Positions 1 to 12,940 are shown, counted from the first letter of the stretch. The stretch is DNA of 64,000 nt from Pontederia crassipes (GCA_030549335.1 CM060189.1:54616953-54680952), one strand, 5' to 3'. The notes: generated from the sequence alone by a model not told the origin. A program made the numbers and translations.

Positions 1-824
1 TTAAAAAATAATTATATCAATTTATAACTCTCGAATAATCCCCATAACCCGATAAGGCGTAAATAAAACTCCGTAAAATGATTGGGGCCAAACTTCCTGA
101 GGAGTCAAGAAAAAAATCCAAAACCCAAGATTAACATGGAGAAAATATTAATAATTAATCATCACGGCGAAAGAGAATTAAATTGACTCCTGGGCATAAA
201 AATTAATTAAATCCCTGCAAACAAACCCTCCGTGTAAGAACCAAAATGATGTCGACAACTTGATTTACTTGTCCGCCAAACAAAAAGTTGTCCACGCCTC
301 GACCAAAACAAAATTGTATCAGCAAATTGAAAGTCATATTAATCCAACTCTTACGTATAAAGCAAGGAGACAAATGATAAGAATTATGACCGACAAAAGA
401 ATAAAAGTCACACCGAGCATAAGCGGATTAAGTCGAAACTTGACCCAAATAGGGCGCAAAATAGAGACCATATGTAAATTGGCTGATACAAAGTCAAATC
501 AATATAGTACGCATTAATCATGGCGAAAAACAAAGTTCCAAAAATCAAACATGTCGGCACAAAAACAACCGAGAGCCAACAAATTTGATACTAATCCGAA
601 AATAAATGAAAATCTCGTGAATTTTTATCTACAGAAGAAAAAGAATTATTAGATTATTTACACGAATAATTAAAACAAATAATACAACAATACATATTCA
701 CATCAGATAAATATTTATAGAAAATTACAGAAAAATAATTTACAAAAAATTATTTACATCTCCTAATAATTTATAAACTGAGAAATCAATTGATAAATAT
801 TTCCCGGCAACGGCGTCTAAAACT
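1..824 (-). mobile_element. Leader region of a left-truncated Athila-like LTR retrotransposon
   Basis: Read on the minus strand this follows the primer-binding site and LTR at 801-2551. The stretch just inside the primer site (about 650-800) matches the same part of the complete element at 41160-41281 and of the plus-strand element at 22965-23100. It is AT-rich with scattered gcgtaa/cggcg words typical of this family's leader. No gag homology is reached before the window edge. The small frame at 260-517 shows no family similarity and I do not treat it as a gene. Confidence 0.75.
801..818 (-). other. Degenerate primer-binding site (tRNA-Asp type)
   Basis: The minus strand reads as a version of TGGCGCCGTTGCCGGGGA, the complement of the plant tRNA-Asp(GUC) 3' end, with three mismatches by eye. 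It lies six bases inside the LTR edge, the same spacing as in the two other family members in this window. Confidence 0.7.
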
Positions 825-2551
825 TGATGTGTAAAATTATGTAGCAAAATAAAATCGCTAGCAAGTGCACTAGTCGCGCAAGTAATATAGTAAATAAGAA
901 TAAGGAGTATCGAACCACGAGGAATATTATTAATTCAATATCTAATTTTATAAATTAATAAGAGAGGAAAAACATAGGTTTTTAAAATAAGTCTTCTAAT
1001 TATAAAATAAATATTAAAATAAGATAACAATAAGATAAGATAATGGTGTTGAAGTTGGTCTTAGGATGATAACAAATTAAGGATAAATATGTGAACCAGA
1101 AAAGAAAAATTTAAATTCTTAGGATGGATTAGGAATTTTCCTAAGTTATTAATTTACAAGATTAAAATCACAGAGTCCACAAACTGATAATTCTACTATT
1201 TAATCAAGCAAATCAAAGTATCTTAAATTTAATCAAAATTTGAACTCCCACAAACTAGTATTCATGCATATGAGATTAAAATTAAGATGCATTAATATAA
1301 AAATCTTAGACTATTAATCACCCCACAAACTGGTATAGATTAACAGATCACACAGGTCTAATTCTCCACACACTAGTTATTAGACCTATGTTAATTTTTA
1401 ATTCCACAATAATTCATTCAATTTAATTAAATAAAATATGAAATCAAGTAGTCCACAAACCGGTAATTACTTAACTCATAAATTCAAATAATTAAATCAA
1501 AAGCATTAAACACAACTAAAAATTGATCAAAAGAATTTTAATAATAAAATGAGGGCTCACAGAGTTTCCCTTCAATAATAATCTCCTAAAATAAAATAAT
1601 TAAAACATGGAGTTCATCCTAGAATTGTAGAGAGATAATAACAAAATACAAATGATAATTGGAAGAATTACACCAGGAATAAATCAGGGCCCTTGGATGT
1701 CGTCGAAGGGATCGGTCGTCTGATCAAATCTCTCTCTTGGTCGAAGCCTACTGGCTCTCGACTCGCCATAGAAGAAAACCACACTTCAAAGCACAAATTG
1801 GATCGATGATTTTGTCATCTATTTATAGGTGCGAACGAGACTTCATTTGATTATGGGCGTAAATCGTACGGATGGATTTAAATTCACTGGATAAAAGTTG
1901 ATATGGTCTCTCTGAGTTTCGGCCAAAATGATTACTTCTTCTAATCATTACGCCCAAAATGATAGATTCTTCTTATCTTTACTCCCTTCTTCTAATCTCG
2001 GCCAAAATGATAAGTTCTTTCAATCATTACGTCCAAAATTACGTCATACATATTGTTGACCAATAAGTTTCAGCCATGCATGGATTAGTTCATGTTACGC
2101 CCACAAAATCAAATTGCATTTCTTTAACCCCCAAGGAAGTTGATGTAAGATTTATCCAATGAAGGTGATAACCTCAATTTTACGCCCTTAATGTGATCAT
2201 CTCGGCCAACATGTGATAAGATCTTGGAGTAAACATAATTCCTTCATACTTATTTTGTTCAAAATCTGATTGTGATGTGGTTTACGACCGATAGTTCCAA
2301 TGATAGTGCCATTTTGCCTATAATAATTCTCTTGTGGATGATAATATTTTTTACACCTTATCTCATTTGCCGACTTCCTTGCAAAATAATTATAAAAATT
2401 AAGTAAATCCCTTCTTATTAAAATATTTAAAGCATTAATAACCAAAATTGATAAATCCGAAATTATGACTAAAATGATGCATGCCATGATCAAATTACAG
2501 AAAAATTAATTAAAATAATAAACTAAAATATGTTATAATTTGCATGCATCA
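825..2551 (-). mobile_element. Athila-like LTR (5' LTR of the left-truncated element)
   Basis: On the plus strand it opens with TGATGTG next to the primer site and closes with GCATGCATCA, the same termini as the LTRs at 30787-32634 and 41306-43087. It has a TATA box on the minus strand (plus-strand TATTTATA at 1820-1827) and an iterated CCACAAACTGGTA-like motif (about 1180-1480) shared by every LTR of the family here. Its outer end joins LINE sequence directly at 2552, so the element inserted into a LINE. Part of this LTR (from 882) is repeated at 6122-7567. Confidence 0.85.
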
Positions 2552-2699
2552 AGGACCCCTAACAACAATATGGCTTGGTGTTGGAAAACTGTTGGGTCTG
2601 TTATTCAGGATATTAGGCTCGGTCACCAAATCTAGATTGGAACTGGAGTCTCCACCAGAGTGTTCCTTGATCTATGGTTATCATGTATTCCTTTCACGT
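2552..2699 (+). pseudogene. LINE pol remnant, upstream piece (copy A)
   Basis: In the frame starting near 2553 the translation has the tryptophan-rich pattern AWCWKTVGSVIQDIR followed by IGTGVST and FLDLWL. This is the region just before the zinc-binding RVT domain of plant L1-type LINEs. One in-frame TAG is present, which copy B reads as CAG. The frame stops where the solo LTR entered at 2700 and resumes after it at 4668. The left side was cut by the Athila LTR ending at 2551. Confidence 0.75.
2695..2699. repeat. Target-site duplication CACGT, left
   Basis: CACGT directly precedes TGTAATG at 2700 and recurs directly after GTTACA at 4663-4667. It is a 5-bp duplication, as LTR retrotransposon integrases make. 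Confidence 0.9.
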
Positions 2700-4662
2700 T
2701 GTAATGCCCCCAAAATGTACCCCGCCACGTGGCCGAATATACTCCAGGGTCGTTATGAGACATGACTTACGTGTATAATAATTTGACCAAAATAAGACTT
2801 TGACTAGTCAATATAATAGGGGCATAATTGCGGAAGGAAACATAGCTATCATTTGATTAAAAAGAGGCATAATTAAAATGAATGCAGAAGTCTTAACAAG
2901 ATAACATAACTAAGTCTCACATAATCTAAACATGATAGTTTGCATAAATAAATACAACTCGATGAAAATAAAAAGGAACCTGAAGAGACTCGATTTCATG
3001 TACAAAGATCACCACGAGCTCGATCTATCGCCTGTGTCATCATCCTTTTTACTAGGATAGGTTATTACCTATGACATTGAATACACAGGGGAGGTGAACC
3101 TCCCTGTGAGCTTTGATGCCCAGTACATAATAGTCATATGACATATAAGCAGTAATGACATCATAAATATAATCATAAATGATAGAGTCATGTAGCCATA
3201 ATTGGTGCAATAACATCATGATCAAGAGGCATGACATGAAATGGCATAGATAATATGATAAGTTTAACAAGAAGGATAACATAATCGTCTTTAAATTCAT
3301 ATGACATAGTCGAACATAAGAATTAGAATCAACATCATAAAGGATCATAATATCATTGGGCATTGCCCATCATCATAATCGTAATCATCTTTTCATCTTC
3401 ATTATGTGACACTTATTTTGGAGTGTCTTTCAACTCTCTTTAACATAGGCCGGTGGAGTATCTTTCGACTCCCTTTTGGCCAGGTTGACCGTCGTCAACA
3501 AAATATAAGAAGAGCTCTTCGTTTAGTATTTTCCATCTTTTATCTTTTTATAGTATAACTAATATTTGAGGTTTCCAGATTAAAGATCATGTTGATTGAG
3601 AGAAGATTTGTCTCAAGATAAAAATTATAATAACATCATATTTTTTGGCATGACAGAAAGATAAACAAACAATTAGAATTAACTGTGGGCTACAACCATT
3701 GTAGGATGGGTTTGAGTGATATAAAGATAAGGAATTCGAATGACTACTTCTGTAACTGCTACGATGCTATACGTTGCTATAACAAACATGAACTATACTT
3801 GGGTGTAATCATTCCATGCAACTGCTACAGTACTCCGTGATACTAAGGAAAAATGTGTACTAAATACATGACATACATCTGTCAGAAATACTTTTATTAC
3901 TTGAGTATTACGGTGAAAGAGAGATAATGCTTAGGCTGCAGATTCGATGAATCATAGCATAAGTATATAATATATTTATATAGAAATATGGATTGACACA
4001 CTCGTAATAATCTGCTACTGTACTTTTAGGTACTGTAGCGGTATGTATACTATCTTATCATATGAGGGTATATTGAAACTACAGTGCCATGCGCATCTCC
4101 TGTACATCTCATATACTATTTAGGTGTGATTAAAAAGATTCTAATGCTCCCAGAAGAACCGACCTGTTAGCGTTAAACATGAATAGATTTCATCTCTAGA
4201 CTTATATGATCAACAATATAGTAATGCAGATGCAATGTGCCGGCTGTAACAAATGTCAAATCACACTAGGCATGGAGGGCGACACGGCAAACACGTATAA
4301 TTATATATATAGTTTTCTTTTCATTCAGAAGACAGATCATGATGGTGTCCTAGTGTAGTGCACCAAGAATCAAAGCAGACAGAGAAAAATCTTAAAAAAG
4401 GTGTACCTTTTTCCTTCGAATGCCACAGAAATCAGATTTGACGTCCTTGACGTCGACGTCTCCCACAGCGGCTTGGTGCTTCTTTCTCCTCTCCTGCTAT
4501 CACAATGCAGATCAAAAACACCCCGCCGTCATCTTAAGTTTTCTAGGGATTTATTAATATAATAAGGTAGTGAGGGTTTCGTGGGGGTAATGGACGGTTA
4601 CGAGAATGAGTCAAGATATTTTTTTATTATTGTTTTTTTTAACGAAGTTGTGGAACGTTACA
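2700..4662 (+). mobile_element. Solo LTR of an unidentified LTR retrotransposon (copy A)
   Basis: The block begins TGTAATGCCCCC, ends GTTACA, and is flanked by CACGT on both sides. Removing it restores the LINE reading frame across 2699/4668. I see no second copy of the termini inside, no primer site, polypurine tract or pol homology, so it is best read as a solo LTR of about 1.96 kb left by LTR-LTR recombination. Frames inside it, such as the 103-codon one at 3052-3363, are methionine/tyrosine-rich noise repeated in copy B only because the whole block was duplicated. Strand is assigned from the usual 5'-TGTAA start. Confidence 0.85.
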
Positions 4663-4667
4663 CACGT
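4663..4667. repeat. Target-site duplication CACGT, right
   Basis: This is the partner of 2695-2699. Confidence 0.9.
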
Positions 4668-5715
4668 GGTGTCCGACTTTTATCAATATTAATTTTTTGG
4701 ATGCTTTTGATTCTATGAAGTTTTCTGATCTTATCATTGATTACAATTGAAATTCGAATTTGCTTTTGGATATTTTTGGAGAGGCCTTGGTTTCACGTAT
4801 TTTATCTATGCACCTTCCGGCTCATGCTTGGATGACATGTGGGTGTGGTCTTCAAATTCTCATGGTTCTATAAGTTTCAGAGCTGTATATGATATCTTAA
4901 GTCGCTGGTCCTTGCCGACGTGGGATCTGAACTGCACATCTGGAATAAAGTATGGCATATTCCTATCCCCCCAAGATCCATATTTTTTTGTGCAAACTGC
5001 TCCATAACCACCACGGATATTATAGGCCAGTTCAATTCCTGCCCACTGCAATAGGGAAATTGAGTCTTCCTGCCCACTGCAATTTTGGTCACCTGTTCAG
5101 TCCAATGTGAATTTTAGTTTTGAACTGTTTGATTCTTGGCCAACCGACTCTTGGGTCTTGAGGGCCGCAACCTAAATCCTAGCTCAAAGTTAAAATTGCA
5201 ATTGCTTTTTGTCTCGGAACCATCGGAATAAGTTGTGCAACCATCCCGACTATCCGGGAAAAGTTCTAGCTCATTTTAATGAGTTCACACCACATATCTG
5301 AGGCCCTTCTCCAATGCCCAATTCGGGTCTGATGGGAGCCCCCTCCTCCCACCTAGGTGAAGTCATCTCGGACGGCTCCTTTACCGGAGTCGAGGATGGG
5401 GGAGCCAAAGTTTTAATCCAATCAACTGATGGTTCTTTCTTGAATTTAGGTAGGAGCAATGCATCTATATTGCAATTAGAGGCTTATGGACTATTGAAAG
5501 GAATTAGATGGTGCCAGATAAGAGGATTTTAGAATGCCATATTGGAAAGTGACTCACAAGTTTTGGTATAGCTTGCCCACAAACAAGACAACCCCCCCTT
5601 GGATAATCTGGCATTATGTAAACAACATATTAATTTTTTTTATGTCTTTGAAATCAGGCACCGCTTAAGAGAAGTTAATGGTGTGACTGATTTTCTAGCA
5701 AATTTTAGATGTTGA
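4668..5715 (+). pseudogene. LINE pol remnant: zinc-binding RVT domain and RNase H (copy A)
   Basis: It continues the frame of 2552-2699 after the solo LTR. The zf-RVT region appears as DDMWVWSSNSHG and FRAVYDILSRW, then, in a shifted frame, LWNKVWHIPIPPKIHIFLCK. From about 5355 the RNase H-like domain follows: SDGSF, a conserved GA, LEAYGLLKGI and LESDSQVLV, ending with LREVNGVTDFLANF at about 5715. At least two frameshifts and three in-frame stops are present (for example TGA near 4748 and TAG at 5530-5532), mostly readable as TGG or CAG codons lost by transition. It is non-functional. 5716-6121 is AT-rich DNA after the LINE with no gene. Confidence 0.8.
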
Positions 5716-6121
5716 CGTTCCAGTATGGGCGATATTATATGGGAGCAAGACCCCCGGTCTCCTCCATCATTTGTTTCTCGTAATAGATAATATATGGGAG
5801 CAAGACTTTTGGTTTTCATCGTAATAGATAATTTTCTTTCTAAAAAAGAAATTGCATTTCTTACTTTGATGAAAATATTTTATATTAATGATTAATAAAA
5901 TAAACTATAATATTATGATAATGATCATAATGAATTAATGTTCATTAAAATAAGAGGAAAATGTATATGTAAAGCATTTGACATAGAATGTGTGTAGAGC
6001 ACTAATTTTACTTATAAACTTAATAAAATAATTATATATTAATTTAAAATATATATATTAAATAGTAATATATAAGATTAATAAAATGATTAAATCAAGA
6101 TCATGGAATTATTAGATGGAC

Positions 6122-7567
6122 GTAATATAGTAAATAAGAATAAGGAGTATCGAATTTACAAGATTAAAATCACATAGTCCACAAACTGATAATTCTACTA
6201 TTTAATCAAGCAAATCAAAGTATCTTAAATTTAATCAAAATTTGAACTCCCACAAACTAGTATTCATGCAGATGAGATTAAAATTAAGATGCATTAATAT
6301 GAAAATCCTAGACTATTAATCACCCCACAAACTGGTATAGATTAACAGACCACACATGTCTAATTCTCCACACACTAGTTATTAGACCTATGCCAATTTT
6401 TAACTCCACAATAATTCATTCAATTTAATTAAATAAAATATGAAATCAAGTAGCCCACAAACCGGTAATTACTTAACTCATAAATTCGAATAATTAAATC
6501 AAAAGCATTAAACACAATTAAAAATTGATCAAAAGAATTTTAATAATAAAATGAGGGTTCACAGAGTTTCCCTTTAATAATAATCTCCTAAAATAAAATA
6601 ATTAAAACATGGAGTTCATCCTAGAATTGTAGAGAGATAATAACAAAATACAAATGATAATTGGAAGAATTACACCAGGAATAAATCAGGGCCCTTGGAT
6701 GTCGTCGGAGGGATCAGTCGTCCAATCAAACCTCTCTCTTGGTCGAAGCCTACTGACTCTCGACTCGCCGTAGAAGAAAACCACACTTCAAAGCACAAAT
6801 TGGATCGATGGTTTCATCATCTATTTATAGGAGCGAACGAGACTTCATGTTGATTATGGATGTAAATCTTACGGCTGGATTTAAATTCACTGGATAAAAG
6901 TTGATATGGTCTCTCTGGGTTTCGGCCAAAATGATTACTTCTTCTAATCATTACGCCCAAAATGATAGATTCTTCTTATCTTTACTCCCTTCTTCTAATC
7001 TCGGCCAAAATGATAAGTTCTTTCAATCATTACGCCCAAAATTACGTCATACATCGATTGTTGACCAATAAGGTTGAGCCATGCATGGATTACTTCATGT
7101 TACGCCCACAAAATCAAATTGCATTTCTTTAACCCCCTAGGAAGTTGACGTAAGATTTATCTAATGAAGGTGATAACCTCATTTTTACGCTCGTAATGTG
7201 ATCATCTCGGCCAACATGTGATAAGATCTTGGAGTAAAGATAATTCCTTCATACTTATTTTGCTCAAAATCTGATTGTGATGTGGTTTACGACCGATAGT
7301 TCCAATGATAGTGCCATTTTGCCTGTAATAATTCTCTTGTGGATGATAATTTTTTTTACACCTTGTCTCATTTGCCGACTTCCTTGCAAAATAATTATAA
7401 AAATTAAGTAAATCCCTTCTTATTAAAATATTTAAAGCATTAATAACCAAAATTAATAAATCCGAAATTATGACTAAAATTGACCTAAAATGATGCATGT
7501 CATGATCAAATTACAAAAAAATTAATTAAAATAATAAACTAAAATATGTTATAATTTGCATGCATCA
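6122..7567 (-). mobile_element. Truncated Athila-like LTR (duplication copy B)
   Basis: This is a direct repeat of 882-2551. It starts inside the LTR, so it has no primer site or leader. It lacks the equivalent of 915-1152 and ends with the same TGCATGCATCA at 7557-7567. Its TATA box is kept (plus-strand TATTTATA, 6822-6829). It exists because of segmental duplication, not a separate insertion. Confidence 0.85.
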
Positions 7568-7715
7568 AGGACCCCTAACAACAATATGGCTTGGTGTTGG
7601 AAAACTGTTGGGACTGCTATTCAGGATATTAGGCTCGGTCACCAAATCCAGATTGGAACTGGAGTATCCACCGGAGTGTTCCTTGATCTATGGTTATCAT
7701 GTATTCCTTTCACGT
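7568..7715 (+). pseudogene. LINE pol remnant, upstream piece (copy B)
   Basis: This is the duplicate of 2552-2699. Here the frame is open through IQIGTGVST and FLDLWLSCIPFT up to the solo LTR, so copy B is the better-preserved version. It is followed by CACGT (7711-7715) and the solo LTR. Confidence 0.75.
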
Positions 7716-9307
7716 TGTAATGCCCCCAAAATGTACCCCGCCATGTGGCCGAATATACTCCAGGGTCGTTATGAGACATGATTTACGTGTATAATAATTT
7801 GATCAAAATAAGACTTTGACTGGTCAACATAATAGGGGCATAATTGCCGAAGGAAACATAGCTATCATTTGATTAAAAAGAGGCATAATTAAAATGAATG
7901 TAGAAGTCTTAACAAGATAACATAACTAAGTCTCACATAATCTAAACATGATAGTTTGCATAAATAAATACAACTCGATGAAAATAAAAAGGAACCTGAA
8001 GAGACTCGATTTCATGTGCAAAGATCACCACGAGCTCGATCTATCGCCTGTGTCATCATCCTTTTTACTAGGATAGGTTATTACCTATGACATTGAATAC
8101 ACAGGGGAGGTGAACCTCCCTGTGAGCTTTGATGCCCAGTACATAATAGTCATATGACATATAAGCAGTAATGACATCATAAATATAATCATAAATGATA
8201 GAGTCATGTAGCCATAATTGGTGCAATAACATCATGATCAAGAGGCATGACATGAAATGGCATAGATAATATGATAAGTTTAACAAGAAGGATAACATAA
8301 TCGTCTTTAAATTCATATGACATAGTCGAACATAAGAATTAGAATCAACATCATAAAGGATCATAATATCATTGGGCATTGCCCATCATCATAATCGTAA
8401 TCATCTTTTCATCTTCATTATGTGACACTTATTTTGGAGTGTCTTTCAACTCTCTTTAACATAGGCCGGTGGAGTATCTTTCGACTCCCTTTTGACCAGG
8501 GCGGAGTATCTCAACGCCAAATATAGGCCGGTGGAGTATCTTTCGACTCTCTTTTGGCCAGGTTGACCGTCGTCAATAAAATATAAGAAGAGCTCTTCGT
8601 TTAGTATTTTCCATCTTTTATCTTTTTATAGTATAACTAATATTTGAGGTTTCGGGATTAAAGATCATGTTGATTGAGAGAAGATTTGTCTCAAGATAAA
8701 AATTATAATAACATCATATTTTTTGGCATGACAGAAAGATAAATAAACAATTAGAATTAATTGTGGGCTACATCGATTGTATGATGGGTTTGAGTGATAT
8801 AAAGATAAGGAATTCGAATGACTACTTCTGTAACTGCTACGATGCCATACGTTGCTATAACAAACATGAACTATACTTGGGTGTAATCATTCCATGCAAC
8901 TGCTACAGTACTCCATGGCACTGTAGCAACCGAGAACTGCCAACTAGCTAAAAGGTGTAAAAGGAAAAATGTGTACTAAATACATGACATACATCTGTTA
9001 GAAATACTTTTATTACTTGATTATTACGGTGAAAGAGAGATAATGCTTAGGCTGCAGATCAGATGAATCATAGCATAAGTAGATAATATATTTATATAGA
9101 AATATGGATAGACACACTCGTAATAATCCGCTACTGTACTTTTAGATACTGTGGCGGTATGTATACTATCTTATCATATGAGGGTATATTGAAACTACAG
9201 TGCCATGCGCATCTCCTGTACATCTCATATACTATTTTGGTGTGATTAAAAAGATTCTAATGCTCCCAGAAGAACCGACCTGTTAGCGTTAATCATGAAT
9301 AGATTTC
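7716..9307 (+). mobile_element. Solo LTR, copy B, first of three pieces
   Basis: It begins TGTAATGCCCCC after CACGT (7711-7715) and matches 2700-4191. It is interrupted at 9307 by the NUMT, continues at 30642-30786, is interrupted again by the retrotransposon 30787-43087, and finishes at 43088-43387, where CACGT recurs (43388-43392). Confidence 0.85.
8461..8549. repeat. 62-bp tandem duplication inside the solo LTR (copy B only)
   Basis: ATAGGCCGGTGGAGTATC starts at 8461 and again at 8523, a 62-bp period, with a diverged GGCGGAGTATC piece in between. Copy A has a single unit (near 3446). Either copy B gained a unit or copy A lost one after the 5.2 kb duplication. Confidence 0.7.
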
Positions 9308-12300
9308 CTTGGCCTACCGCTCCGCCCCTTGCTTTCAGACTCTTCCTGGAACAACCGTCTTATTCCTTACTTTTATGCTACCTTTGATCCCTAAAAAAAA
9401 TGTCTTCCTTTAGGCCCTCTTTGACTCAGATCCTCTTCTTCGGATTCTTCTCCTTATGTCGCCTCCCCCCGAAACCCAACACCATTTTTTTGCCCAGCTT
9501 GCTCACAGGGATAGGAAACCCGCAACCGCTATCTGAACCCTCCTTCTTACCTTCGCTTTATGAAGCTGACTGGCTGCCACTTATTTAGCTTCTCTCTTTG
9601 ACTGTCAAAATGCTTTATATCTGTAGCTAGAAAGAATATGAAAAATACAAGTGATATAAGACCGCTTACCTTCCCTTACTTTGCTATCCCATCTTCCCTA
9701 TTACCTATTTCTTACCCGAAAGCTTGCGAACCCTCCTATGATGGATGAGAACTATCAAATCTTAGGCCCGAGTTAACGAGTATACGATGACTGCCTGCTG
9801 CTTCTTCCTTGACCCGACAACCCGTATTGTTCAATCATAGTGAAAGTCGTCTACCCTGCCTTGTCAGTGAGAAAATGGAAAGACGGGCATTGTGTATAAG
9901 AAGATCATGAAAGTTACGTCTTATGTGAATATGTGCCCAGTGAGGCCTACCTTGATTCACTAATGGTGAATGTGATCTCCTGACCCCACTTCGCGAATCA
10001 CTCCTTTCTGCTTAAAGAGTGAATGGATTTCAAGATAACAAGTTGCTACCCAATAGCCCATTTGTGAGCGGGTAGCGGTGAAGCTAACTTGCCATTATCC
10101 CGTGAGTCAGAGAAAGTCTTTCTCGGTACTATATTCACCAGATAGCAAGGTTATGAAAAGAACTCATTGAGCCGGGACAATGAAGGTTGAACTTACTTAT
10201 TTGCTTTGCGCTGGGAGTCATTCATATCGGCGAGTCTTATTCTATCCTTCATGACCGAACCCCTTTTTTCTTTCAGATGTAGTCTCGAAGTCAAGCACAT
10301 CTGAATCCGTAGTCAGGAGTCGAGTATGGTAAACTCCTCTCTCGATGTCAGCCGGAAAGAAGCAACCCGTGTAGATCTTGTTCTCCATAGCCTGGAATTG
10401 CAAATTCTCTCCAATCTGATTCTCGCATAGAAGGGACTTGATAACGAAAGCTATCCTTGACATGCTGACCCGCTGATCCCGAGGTATTGATCCTTTGACA
10501 GTGCGGAGGAGTATGACATATGAGTTTTCGGGGGGATGAATCGCCATCCACTTCTTGCATTATTCGCCCCGCACCCACACCAGTGAGAGTTTTCCGCTTC
10601 AGAACTTTTCACTGGCAAATCATTGCCTTCTTGTCTGGTGCCCTATCGGGGGTGCTTCAGAGTCACAATATTCCAGCTGGTCGGAGTCGGACTTCCATTA
10701 GGCCAGTAACCTAACCAGTGATTCCTCACTTTCGCACCGTAGTGTTTTCACTATCGCACCCGAATGATTGACTAGGGCTCATCTGATCCACTACTACTAC
10801 TGGATGTTTGGTAGAATCTTATTAGTCACACAATGCCAGTATGGTGATCAATCTACGTCATTTATTGATACAAAAACAAGATCAAAGGAGCAATGCATTG
10901 CAAGCTACCTCTTTGCTAGGAGGGTTTACAGACTGGTATTCTATATACATCTATGTATCTTAAACAATGTAGTCTGTCGCTCCAGAAGGCCTATGGAGGC
11001 GATCCCTCTGTTAGTCTTCTGCCTGTACCTGTGGCCTTAACTAGATGGGGGTACCTCACCATTATCCCTGAGTTCCATAGAAGGAAGATCTACAGGGGCG
11101 GAGCATTGGAGGTGGACCGTCTGGTACAGTTATACATTTCTTGGTTTAATATTGACAAGTTAGTCTTACTATCTATCCAAGAAGGTTAAGGCTTTTATGT
11201 AGAAATCTATAGAGGAGCCTTTAACTGTATCATTCGACTCCGTGTACTTGGTTATTGAGCTTTGCTATGAATACTTTGAATAGCTCCTTAACCGGCACAT
11301 GCCCTTGATCCAACGTAGACCCCTTGATCAAGGTCTGTGTTGGAAGCCAACTTGGAAGGCAATACCTAACTCGGCGCTTACCATAGCGCGTGGTATAGGA
11401 ATGGAAATCGAATCGTTTCTAGACCAGCGTGGAACGGCCCGAAATGGGGATACCTTCCATAGGTTCCCTCTGGACACAATACAAAAGATTCGCACTATGT
11501 CCAGATCAAGAGGAACACGTCCTACTAACTGAAAGGGATTTGAAGGGGGTATTTTACCATACAACAAATAAAGCCCTAGAGCACAGAAACGGAACTAGAA
11601 GTCCTAGCCCCGGAACAAGACAGATTGTCTCTGACCCTTATAACGGTTTGATAGAAAGAGCGAATAACCTGACTTGACTAAGAAAGAGTAAAGGACCAAG
11701 ACCGGCTTTGATCTCCTTTAGCAAGGGGCGGAGCGGCTTTCAAACGCGTATTCGCTGTTGCGAGCCGACTGAAGAAGTGGATTTGATTCCTTTGCCTTCT
11801 GCTGACCTAATACCCTTCGACTATTATCCGCTGTCGCTTCTTCTTCTCCTCAGATCAAGACCGGAAGAAGGCGATCTAGCTATCCTATTTCGGATTGGAC
11901 GGGGATGAAGCTAGTCTTCTCTCTGGCATGGATAGGCTTTATTCTCGCTCAGCGAGTTGCTCACCTTTCGGGGGGGTCGGTAGCTATTTTAAAGACAATA
12001 GGAGTTTCGCTTTTCTGTGTACCCGAAAGGGGCTTCTGTCTTCAGTTGCTTACTCTTTTTTCTACGATCGAGGGGCTCCCATTGAATCTCTTGAGGCCTT
12101 CGGGCATGCCTCCTACGCTTACCACTCACCTACGCTCTTGCAGCATGCCCCCTTCGGGCAATACGGCTTTCATAATACGTGAAGCTGCTGAGCAATAGCT
12201 CTTCGATCGCTATATTCTTGCGATAGCGAAGGCGTGGTTCATCCTCTAATATAGAGTAGATGCGAAGGTTCGGATCGAAGATCTTCGCGAGACGGCCCAT

Positions 12301-12940
12301 GAATCTCGAGAATCGAGCGCGGGGCTTGAAGATCCTACCACATACATACTGCAAGCAAGAGCGGGGCTTTTTTCTGAACATAGATTCATTCCTAGGTTAG
12401 TAAGCCTGGCACCTATACTTGCTCGGTAATAGAGAGTTCTAGTTAGTTGCCGATAGAGGGGCGCAGCCTTCCTGTTCTCTATTTCTCGAGGTGAGGTAGA
12501 GCGGATGGATGAACAAATGATGAACTTCAAGCGGCCATGAAAAGAACTTTTTCGTAGTTCTCAATAGATCCTAGATTTTAGGAAAGTGCCTACAGCTATG
12601 CACTTCCAGCTAGTTCAAATGCAACCATCTGGATGGACTTCAGTAGAAGCTATTTCATGTATTTCGGGGGATGAAAAAGTCTTATTTGATTGAGGGGGCC
12701 GGGGTAGACGTCTTCTCCAGCCGAACAGAACATCTTTCTTAGATGGTTGAATGCTGCTATGGCAGAGGTGGGTCGGCTTATGTGTTGAAGGCGGTCTCAT
12801 GGAATGAGAGTGAAAGCTAAAGCAGTCACCGGTATGTTGCTTTGCAAGAGGAGTTGACTTATGAGGGTCTAAGGCAACCGGGGAAATGGTCGATTTCCCA
12901 CCAAAAGTCAGCGGATGTGGATAGTGCTTGACTTCTGCCA
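9308..12940. other. NUMT: mitochondrial spacer with no recognised gene
   Basis: This is mixed-composition DNA with many short overlapping frames on both strands, none matching a mitochondrial family I recognise. I scanned by eye for tRNA-like GGTTCGA T-arms and rRNA cores and saw none. Frames at 11708-12198 and 12615-12980 are open for 70-120 codons but lack domain signals. Confidence 0.5.

Larger units (their letters stand above)
882..6121. repeat. Tandem segmental duplication, copy A
   Basis: Positions 882-6121 recur from 6122 onward in direct orientation. The junction at 6121/6122 joins the unit's end (the sequence also found at 44870-44881) to the start found at 882, sharing only GT. The unit contains most of an Athila-like LTR, the LINE remnant and the solo LTR. 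Copy B differs by point changes and a few indels, the largest being loss of the equivalent of 915-1152 (about 238 bp). Confidence 0.9.
6122..9307. repeat. Tandem segmental duplication, copy B, first part
   Basis: It matches copy A (882-4191) with a few percent of changes, and breaks where mitochondrial DNA starts at 9308. The rest of copy B is at 30642-30786 and 43088-44881. Copy B keeps about 38 bp near 8918-8955 that copy A lacks, and has a 62-bp tandem unit at 8461-8549 that copy A lacks. Confidence 0.9.

Noticed and set aside
2197-2493. 98-codon frames at 2197-2493 and 7202-7498 as genes
   Set aside because: Both sit in U3 of duplicated Athila-like LTRs and differ as the surrounding LTR does. 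No homology is recognised.
3052-3363. Identical 103-codon frame at 3052-3363 and 8068-8379 (minus strand) as a conserved gene
   Set aside because: It lies inside the solo LTR, and both copies come from the 5.2 kb duplication. Composition is low-complexity (M/Y/L-rich) with no domain, so identity does not imply selection.
2700-4662. A complete non-autonomous element rather than a solo LTR
   Set aside because: No internal repeat of the termini, primer site or polypurine tract could be found. It remains formally possible if very short LTRs were missed.
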